Origin: Lunularia cruciata
Taxonomy: Eukaryota > Streptophyta > Marchantiopsida > Lunulariales > Lunulariaceae
Reading direction: 5' to 3'
Length of the DNA stretch: 64,000 bases
NCBI GenBank assembly: GCA_948567375.1
Contig: OX419757.1
Span: 28,892,001-28,956,000, forward strand
A program made the translations under genes and the position numbers. Position 1 is the stretch's first letter. Every line of letters begins with the position of its first letter. Positions 58,513-64,000 of the stretch are shown one piece after another. The notes under the pieces are model-generated. The model worked only from the letters and a program-made list of their open reading frames with translations. It had not been told where the DNA came from and ran no database searches.

Positions 58513-58520
58513 TATTTATA
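58513..58520 (-). promoter_or_regulatory. LTR TATA box
   Basis: TATAAATA on the minus strand within the LTR, placed so that transcription would start near 58480-58490 and run through R-U5. It is conserved in the 5' LTR (63733-63740) and in element 1. Confidence 0.75.
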
Positions 58521-58660
58521 GGTAGCATACAAGTCCCTTGAAGCTTCTCAAGAAGCTTCCTTGAGCCGCTTTCTTGGAGTGCAAGCCAAGTTAACTAGGA
58601 AGCTTCTCAAGAAGCTTCCTTCTAGAAGCCGCCTACTTGGCGTGCAAGCTAAGCTAGTTA

Positions 58661-58678
58661 GAAGCTTCTAGAAGCTTC
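58661..58678. promoter_or_regulatory. Four-unit heat-shock element in U3
   Basis: GAAGCTTCTAGAAGCTTC is GAAnnTTCnnGAAnnTTC, a gap-free four-unit HSF site; an adjacent TTCTAGAA (58680-58687) adds another pair. The identical site occurs at 63881-63898 in the 5' LTR. HSF binding is inferred from the consensus. Confidence 0.7.
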
Positions 58679-58748
58679 CTTCTAGAAGCTACCTGCTTAG
58701 GGTGCAAGTTAACTAGTTAGGAAGCTTCCCAAGAAGCTTCTTAGATGT

Positions 58749-58761
58749 TTCTAGAATATTC
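58749..58761. promoter_or_regulatory. Three-unit heat-shock element in U3
   Basis: TTCTAGAATATTC matches TTCnnGAAnnTTC without gaps. Copied at 63969-63981 in the 5' LTR; a GAATATTC half is retained in element 1. Confidence 0.65.
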
Positions 58762-61700
58762 TAGGATATTTTGTCTTATTATCTACTTCATAAGCTCGAC
58801 TAACTTTGTCGCTAAATTCCATATTGTTACATATTCCCCCGCCGCTAGTTGGTGACGTCCTCGTCGCCAGTGAAGCTTCGAATTCCTTGATGGCCGTCTG
58901 TGCATTTTGGAGGTGGGAAAGAGGTTCCCATGTGGCATCATGAAGGGGATACCCTTTCCAAAGGACCTTGTACTCCATATGTTGACGACGGCCAGGTTGA
59001 ATATGGCGACGCGCAAGGATACGATCAACTTCGTACTCCTCATGATCATTGATAGGGACAGGAAGAGGGGGAGGTTGGACTCGAGAGGAAAAGGAAGAGG
59101 GGTTAGGAACAAAGGGTTTCAACTTGGAAACATGAAAGACAGGATGGATACGCATGTGACAAGGTAAGGCAAGTCGATAAGCAACAGGAGAGATAATGTG
59201 GGTAATATCAAACGGTCCTATCCAATTAGGAGCAAGTTTACAAACGTGGGTATCCAGTGGGAGAGGGAGGTTACTAGAGGATAACATGACTTTATCACCA
59301 ACTTCAAAGGTGAGATCACGATGATGATGGTCAGCATATTGTTTTTGGCGATTCTGAGCAACAAGGAGGTGAGATTTGGCTTGTTGGAGAGATTGGGATA
59401 TAGTGGTCAAGAATGTGGAAGTATGAGGAACCTGAGAGGGAGGGGGAGCAAGAAGAGAATCTGGAACAAGCGGATCTTGGCCAAAATTGAGAAGGAAGGG
59501 AGAAAATCCGGTGCTTGCCTGTTTGGAATTGTTGTAGGCAAATTCTGCAGCTGCAAGACATTCATCCCAGTTGGTATGGTGGACATTGACAAAGGCCCGC
59601 AACATATCCTCCAATGTACGATTGGCGCGTTCAGTTTGTCCATCAGTTTGAGGATGATAGGCCGTGGACAAAGCAAGCTTGGTGCCGAGTATCTGGAAGA
59701 GTGCTTGCCAAAACTTCCCAGTAAATCGAGGATCACGGTCGGAGATGAGTACACGTGGCATCCCATGATGCTTGAAGACATTGTCGAAGTAGATTTGTGC
59801 TAAGGTTGGAGCATCCACGGTATCACAGGTTGGTGCCAAGTGGATTTGCTTACTAAGCTTATCCACAAACACTACAATTGCGGTGTGTCCTTGTTTTGTC
59901 TTTGGCAAGGATGTGATGAGATCCAAGCTCACATGCTCCCAACGAGCGGATGGAATGGCGAGTGGTTGAAGGAGTCCACTCGGCTTCTGGTTGCTGGCCT
60001 TGTTCCGTTGGCAACTCTCACATGATCGGACAAAGTCTCGAACATCTCGTGTCATGTTGGGCCACCACCATTGGCGTTGGAGGGTGCCCAAGGTCTTGTC
60101 CACTCCCATGTGACCAGCTATTGGTAAATCATGGGCTTCTTGAAGGCGCACAAGTCGAAGATCACCTTTGGCTGGAACATAGATCTGGTCTACATGGAAT
60201 AAAAGGCCTTCCTTGAAGGAGAAGGTGTTGTACTCCTTGTCGCATGCTGTCAGACGACCGTGTACCATTTGGAAGAAGGGATCTTGTCGTAGAGCTGATT
60301 GAAACTCATTGTGGACCTTAGGGTCAATGGACACCGTTGTAATTGCCGCCGTGATGAAAGGAAGATCCTTCAAATCAGGTCGTCGTGATAGAGCATCGGG
60401 AATGACATGGAACCGACCTGGTTTGTACTCAAGTTTGATGTCAAACAATTGGAGTTGCTCTTCCCATCGATGATGCCGGCTCTTCATGTGCTCCAAGTGT
60501 AAGGTCTGCAACAATGGCTTGTGATCAGTTCGCATGATCACTTGTTTCCCCAAGAGATAATGCCTCCATACCTTGGTGGCATATACCATTGCAAGTTGTT
60601 CCCGATCTCGAGCAGAGTAATTTCTTTCCGCTGTATTTAGTCGGCGAGACACAAAGGCAATCGGATGTAGTCCATCTGGAAATTCTTGTTGCAACACGGC
60701 TCCAATTGCAAAGTTAGAAGCATCAAAATCAACCACACAAGGTAGTTGAGGATCATATGGTTGAAGAATAGGTCTTGAAGACACCATATGCTTTAACTTC
60801 TGGAATGCTTCTTCATGCTTGGTGGTCCACTGGAAGCTCAAGTTCTTTCCCAAGAGGTCAGTCAATGGTGCAGCCACGTGAGCATAATAATGGATGAACC
60901 GTCGGTAAAAACTGGCCAGTCCATTGAATGCTCGTACTTCTGTAGCATCCTTTGGGGTAGGCCAATCAGTAATGGCCTTGATCTTCTCTTCTTCCATCTT
61001 GATCCCCTCTGATGAGATCTTATGACCCAAGAAGGTAACCTCCTTCTGCCAAAAAGCACACTTTGACTTCTTGCAGTAAAATTTCCACTGTCGTAGTCGT
61101 CTTAGGACTTCTCGTACATGATTCACATGTTCTGCCTCTGTCCTGCTATAGATTAAGATATCATCTAAGAACACCACCACGGACCAATCCAATAGTCCCT
61201 CCAACACTCGATGCATCTGATCCATGAAGACTGCTGGAGCATTAGTGAGTCCGAAAGGTAGAACTCTCCACTCAAGATGTCCATACCTTGTGCGAAAAGC
61301 AGTCTTTTGCACGTCCTCTCCTTCAATAGGAATTTGCCAATAGCCGCTACGAAGATCCAGCTTGGAAAAGTAGCGTGCTCCACTTAGTTGATCAAGCAGG
61401 TCATCGATCCGAGGCAAGGGATATGCATTCTTCACGGTTTGCTTATTAAGCCCACGGTAATCAATACAGAAACGAAGTCCTCCATCCTTCTTTGGAACAA
61501 ATAGTACCGGTGCTCCCCACGGAGAGGTACTATGTCGTATGAAATCCTTCTCCAACAACTCTGTAAGTGTTGTTCGCAACTCCTCCAACTCCTTTGGTGA
61601 GAGCCGATAGATTGGTCTACTCACTGGAGTACTCCCTGGCAATAACTTGATCTTGAAGGGCATACCTCGATTGGAGGGTAATCCCTTTGGCAGATCATCC

Positions 61701-62431
61701 GGAAACACATCTGCAAACTCCTGAACTATCCGATCAACCATTGCTTGATGCGGCACTTGGCCCTCCTCAGATTGTTCTTGTGCAATTGGCTTGATCCACA
61801 CTGCGAATACAGACTTATCATCCTCCAAAGCTTGCTCTATGGCTGCTTCATTAACAAACTTCCCTTCTAGGGACTCATCTCTCTTCCAAGCTTGCTCCAT
61901 GGTTGCCTTCCTGGCAAACTTCTCATCTTGGGACTCATCTCCCTTCCAGATTTGCTCTATGGCTACCTTCTCGACAAACTTCCCATCTTGGGACTGACTA
62001 TTCTTAGGTGTCTTACTCAGAGGTGCCAGACAACCTAATCGGAAATTCCTACCTTGGTGTTGTACTTGAATTTGGTGTCGGGTCCAATCAAATTGAACCT
62101 TATGACATTCAAGCCAAGGTAGACCTAGAATGATATCATAATGTAGAGGTGCCACTACAAACCTCATACACTCCAAATACTCTTTCCCAATCTTGAAGGT
62201 AACAGGATGCAAGGTGCGGAATGCTGAACCCTTTCTACCATCCGCCATCATCAAACTACTTCCAATCACTGGCCTGATAGGAATACCCAATTCCTTTGCC
62301 ACTTGCATAGACATGCAATTCTCTGAACTTCCACAATCAACCAAAATTCTACAACCCCGATTAGATATCATACCTTGCAAGTGAAGCAAACTTGCATAGG
62401 TCGAGCCTTCAATCCCATTGGAACTAATCAA
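58751..62431 (-). CDS. pol: Pol polyprotein of element 2 (PR-RT-RH-IN-chromodomain)
   Basis: 1226 open codons from the TTG at 62431; the frame is open back to the gag overlap (about 62482), with no good ATG, so it is probably made as a Gag-Pol frameshift product. Domains: retropepsin with VDCGSS (Asp32) and LGLPWL; a linker with three copies of a roughly 24-residue SQDGKF..EQ repeat (about 146-215); RT with SGYWQIPI and FLDD (about 420, in place of YLDD/YVDD); RNase H with DFDAS (about 569) and TDHKPL; integrase HHCC finger (about 765-807) and D-D-E core (about 835, 896, 934); a chromodomain (about 1132-1187: [15 protein letters not shown]). The last 27 codons lie inside the 3' LTR. Chromodomains steer chromovirus integration to marked chromatin. 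Confidence 0.95.
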   Translation of the reverse strand: MISSNGIEGSTYASLLHLQGMISNRGCRILVDCGSSENCMSMQVAKELGIPIRPVIGSSLMMADGRKGSAFRTLHPVTFKIGKEYLECMRFVVAPLHYDIILGLPWLECHKVQFDWTRHQIQVQHQGRNFRLGCLAPLSKTPKNSQSQDGKFVEKVAIEQIWKGDESQDEKFARKATMEQAWKRDESLEGKFVNEAAIEQALEDDKSVFAVWIKPIAQEQSEEGQVPHQAMVDRIVQEFADVFPDDLPKGLPSNRGMPFKIKLLPGSTPVSRPIYRLSPKELEELRTTLTELLEKDFIRHSTSPWGAPVLFVPKKDGGLRFCIDYRGLNKQTVKNAYPLPRIDDLLDQLSGARYFSKLDLRSGYWQIPIEGEDVQKTAFRTRYGHLEWRVLPFGLTNAPAVFMDQMHRVLEGLLDWSVVVFLDDILIYSRTEAEHVNHVREVLRRLRQWKFYCKKSKCAFWQKEVTFLGHKISSEGIKMEEEKIKAITDWPTPKDATEVRAFNGLASFYRRFIHYYAHVAAPLTDLLGKNLSFQWTTKHEEAFQKLKHMVSSRPILQPYDPQLPCVVDFDASNFAIGAVLQQEFPDGLHPIAFVSRRLNTAERNYSARDREQLAMVYATKVWRHYLLGKQVIMRTDHKPLLQTLHLEHMKSRHHRWEEQLQLFDIKLEYKPGRFHVIPDALSRRPDLKDLPFITAAITTVSIDPKVHNEFQSALRQDPFFQMVHGRLTACDKEYNTFSFKEGLLFHVDQIYVPAKGDLRLVRLQEAHDLPIAGHMGVDKTLGTLQRQWWWPNMTRDVRDFVRSCESCQRNKASNQKPSGLLQPLAIPSARWEHVSLDLITSLPKTKQGHTAIVVFVDKLSKQIHLAPTCDTVDAPTLAQIYFDNVFKHHGMPRVLISDRDPRFTGKFWQALFQILGTKLALSTAYHPQTDGQTERANRTLEDMLRAFVNVHHTNWDECLAAAEFAYNNSKQASTGFSPFLLNFGQDPLVPDSLLAPPPSQVPHTSTFLTTISQSLQQAKSHLLVAQNRQKQYADHHHRDLTFEVGDKVMLSSSNLPLPLDTHVCKLAPNWIGPFDITHIISPVAYRLALPCHMRIHPVFHVSKLKPFVPNPSSFSSRVQPPPLPVPINDHEEYEVDRILARRHIQPGRRQHMEYKVLWKGYPLHDATWEPLSHLQNAQTAIKEFEASLATRTSPTSGGGICNNMEFSDKVSRAYEVDNKTKYPRIF
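58832..58846 (-). other. Polypurine tract
   Basis: GCGGCGGGGGAATA on the minus strand directly before the 3' LTR; the expected plus-strand primer position. Confidence 0.75.
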
Positions 62432-62434
62432 GCT

Positions 62435-62479
62435 CCCAGTAGGCGGCCCAAAATCTCCTACTGGGATTCCTCGTTTCCC
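62435..62479 (-). promoter_or_regulatory. -1 ribosomal frameshift signal between gag and pol
   Basis: Read on the minus strand, slippery heptamer G GGA AAC (62479-62473) is in the gag zero frame. A 7-nt spacer follows (62472-62466), then a perfect 9-bp stem, CCCAGTAGG (62465-62457) with CCTACTGGG (62443-62435), around a 13-nt loop. The gag stop TAG (62460-62458) lies in the first stem arm. Slipping back one base enters the pol frame, whose last upstream stop (TGA) ends 1 nt before the heptamer. In element 1 the heptamer and stem have decayed. Confidence 0.85.
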
Positions 62480-63357
62480 GGATCATTCCGCTCCACAACC
62501 TCCACTTGGGCAACTTGTCGAGGTCGTCCATTCTTGAGTGGACATTCAGCAATGCGATGCCCCAACTGGCGACAATAAAAGCAACCTCCATTTTGTCGTA
62601 ATCTTTCTCTATCTGCTGTGCCAAGTGGTCTTCGCTGGATAGCATCAATCTCCATTGGTACCGGTTCTTCCACTCGTGGTATGGGTAGGTTTTGTGTAGG
62701 TCGAGGTCGAGACCAAGTTGTTGCAACTAGGGAATCAAAACGCTCAGCCAATTGCATGGCTTCTTCTACGTTCTGTGGCTCTCGCATGGTCACCTCCAAT
62801 CTGGTTCGTGACTTCAATCCTCGCACAAATCGATCCAGAACTTCACCTTCTTGGATATCTGGAATTTGCATGATGATATTCTGAACTTGTGTGATGTAGC
62901 TTCTCACTGAGCCAATCTGCCTCAACTCCGCCAATTTATCTCGTGCAGCTCGGGTGGCATTTATAGTCTGAAATCGACCAAGTATTGCATCCTTGAATTC
63001 TGCCCATGTCAAAATTGGTGTAACAATTTGTCGTTCAGCTCTTTCTACTCGGAATCGCCACCAAAGTTTTGCCACGCCATCCAACTGGCTAGAAGCCAAG
63101 AGAATTTGTTTCCGCTCATCTTGAAGATTGGTGGCTTCAAAGTAACGTTCACAGTCAAACACAAAATTCTCCACTATGCCTGGAAGATTCTTGCCTTCAA
63201 ACACCTTGGGTTTCGGAAATCGAATGCGATCTTCTCCATCTTGAACTGGCGCTTTGTCTATCTGTTCTTGTCGTTGCTGGTCTCGTTCATCCAACAATCG
63301 AGTAAGATGCTCGATTTGTTGTTGCATTGCAAGGATAACATCCGGTATTGCCGCCAT
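62458..63357 (-). CDS. gag: Gag protein of element 2
   Basis: 299 aa. It forms the virus-like particle and packages the element RNA. An N-terminal helical segment ([20 protein letters not shown]) is followed by the retrotransposon-gag (capsid-like) domain, residues about 50-180 ([41 protein letters not shown]), and a complete CCHC knuckle [14 protein letters not shown] (about 260-273). The ATG is the first in the frame after the leader. It ends at TAG in the frameshift stem, 27 bp before the first pol codon listed. Confidence 0.95.
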   Translation of the reverse strand: MAAIPDVILAMQQQIEHLTRLLDERDQQRQEQIDKAPVQDGEDRIRFPKPKVFEGKNLPGIVENFVFDCERYFEATNLQDERKQILLASSQLDGVAKLWWRFRVERAERQIVTPILTWAEFKDAILGRFQTINATRAARDKLAELRQIGSVRSYITQVQNIIMQIPDIQEGEVLDRFVRGLKSRTRLEVTMREPQNVEEAMQLAERFDSLVATTWSRPRPTQNLPIPRVEEPVPMEIDAIQRRPLGTADRERLRQNGGCFYCRQLGHRIAECPLKNGRPRQVAQVEVVERNDPGNEESQ

Positions 63358-63616
63358 CGCTACTACTCTATTCCACTACTCTCAATTTATCTAGTTGATT
63401 AACACATAGATACAACACGTCCACCGTTCTCCATAAGTTACAACTGGAAGTATCAAGGGTTCCTCTGACACGGTGATCATATGTAGAAAATCCTGCCCAA
63501 AGCGTGAGGTGATGAATTGTGTGAAACGATGCTTTGGTAATATCTGGACATGAAAGTCCCAATGGTTTGGCGGAAGTGGATTTGGTGGTCCATAAATTCC
63601 ATCCATCCCATTCCTG
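63358..63616 (-). other. Leader between primer site and gag
   Basis: Untranslated leader of element 2, presumably carrying packaging signals. No long ORF belongs here. Confidence 0.6.
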
Positions 63617-63629
63617 CTCTGATACCAAT
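63617..63629 (-). other. Primer-binding site of element 2
   Basis: TTGGTATCAGAGC on the minus strand next to the LTR end; complementary to initiator tRNA-Met, as in element 1. Confidence 0.9.
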
Positions 63630-64000
63630 GTAAAAGACCCAAACCGAGGAGAGAAATAGGAGAATGGAAACTCACATTGGGACACTTGAATGAGGAAAAC
63701 TCCGAATGCCTAGCATGAGCTTCGGCCTTGGTATTTATAGGTAGCATACAAGTCCCTTGAAGCTTCTCAAGAAGCTTCCTTGAGCCGCTTTCTTGGAGTG
63801 CAAGCCAAGTTAACTAGGAAGCTTCTCAAGAAGCTTCCTTCTAGAAGCCGCCTACTTGGCGTGCAAGCTAAGCTAGTTAGAAGCTTCTAGAAGCTTCCTT
63901 CTAGAAGCTACCTGCTTAGGGTGCAAGTTAACTAGTTAGGAAGCTTCCCAAGAAGCTTCTTAGATGTTTCTAGAATATTCTAGGATATTTTGTCTTATTA
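63630..64000 (-). repeat. 5' LTR of element 2 (truncated by window)
   Basis: Identical to 58410-58780 at every base I compared. About 51 bp of its outer end lie outside the window. Confidence 0.95.

Larger units (their letters stand above)
58410..58831 (-). repeat. 3' LTR of element 2
   Basis: 422 bp, TGTAACAATATGG to TTTTACA on the minus strand. U3 holds four tandem units of about 60 bp, each opening with GAAGCTTC (plus-strand starts 58540, 58599, 58661, 58721). The TATA box TATAAATA (58513-58520) lies just downstream of the array. Confidence 0.95.
58410..64000 (-). mobile_element. Young intact Ty3/gypsy chromovirus (element 2), 5' LTR cut by window edge
   Basis: Minus-strand order: 5' LTR (63630 to past 64000), primer site (63617-63629), gag (63357-62458), frameshift module, pol (to 58751), purine tract (58832-58846), 3' LTR (58831-58410). 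The LTRs show no difference over the 371 bp that can be compared, and both long frames are open, so insertion is very recent and the copy may be autonomous. Predicted full length is about 5.64 kb if the 5' LTR is also 422 bp. It sits inside the integrase of element 3. The left flank is GTGTC; its duplicate partner would lie about 50 bp beyond the right window edge. Confidence 0.95.

Noticed and set aside
59321-59803. 160-codon plus-strand ORF
   Set aside because: Antisense of the integrase region of element 2; an equivalent shadow occurs in element 1 (6151-6630).
62424-62726. 100-codon ORF overlapping gag and pol
   Set aside because: Third-frame shadow; neither the zwitterionic composition nor its position suggests a real product, and it is disrupted in element 1.

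Overview
The window is nuclear DNA of a land plant. It carries a CLASSY-type (plant-specific) SNF2 remodeller, a chloroplast ABCI12/EcfT-type transporter gene, a BRAT1/ATAD2-type AAA-bromodomain gene, spliceosomal introns, chromodomain-bearing Ty3/gypsy elements and a Ty1/copia element. Introns are mostly about 0.1-1.2 kb and the CLASSY gene is one uninterrupted 1598-codon ORF. That would fit a bryophyte or another non-flowering plant, but the species cannot be fixed from the sequence.

Layout. 1-15.6 kb is AT-rich and gene-poor. It holds a decayed but structurally complete chromovirus (1880-7487, with a perfect 5-bp target duplication), a U6 snRNA pseudogene and one unexplained 140-codon ORF. 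15.6-26.5 kb is richer in GC but unassigned. It contains decayed coding-like segments and an old repeat, and a damaged Ty1/copia composite (about 18.3-23.5 kb) has landed in it. 26.6-53.4 kb is the gene island: CLSY (minus), a small signal-peptide/single-TM protein gene (minus, four exons), ABCI12 (plus, seven exons), a small charged protein (minus, two exons) and the AAA-bromodomain gene (minus, ten exons, 1289 aa). 53.4-57 kb is AT-rich with microsatellites. From 57 kb to the right edge a fragment of an old chromovirus is interrupted by a young, apparently intact chromovirus (58410 to past 64000), whose two LTRs are identical over all 371 bp that can be compared.

Functional themes. CLSY remodellers direct Pol IV/RNA-directed DNA methylation, whereas BRAT1-type AAA-bromodomain proteins oppose silencing. 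The two genes lie about 14 kb apart in an island bordered by retrotransposons. The young chromovirus family has two striking features. First, gag and pol are in different frames, joined by a textbook -1 frameshift module: GGGAAAC, a 7-nt spacer and a perfect 9-bp stem. Second, its U3 is built of about 60-bp tandem units full of heat-shock-element repeats just upstream of a TATA box, which suggests heat-inducible transcription.

Coordinates of spliced genes come from reading splice sites and checking phase by eye. Every intron listed for the small membrane gene, ABCI12, the charged protein and the AAA-bromodomain gene is phase-consistent.
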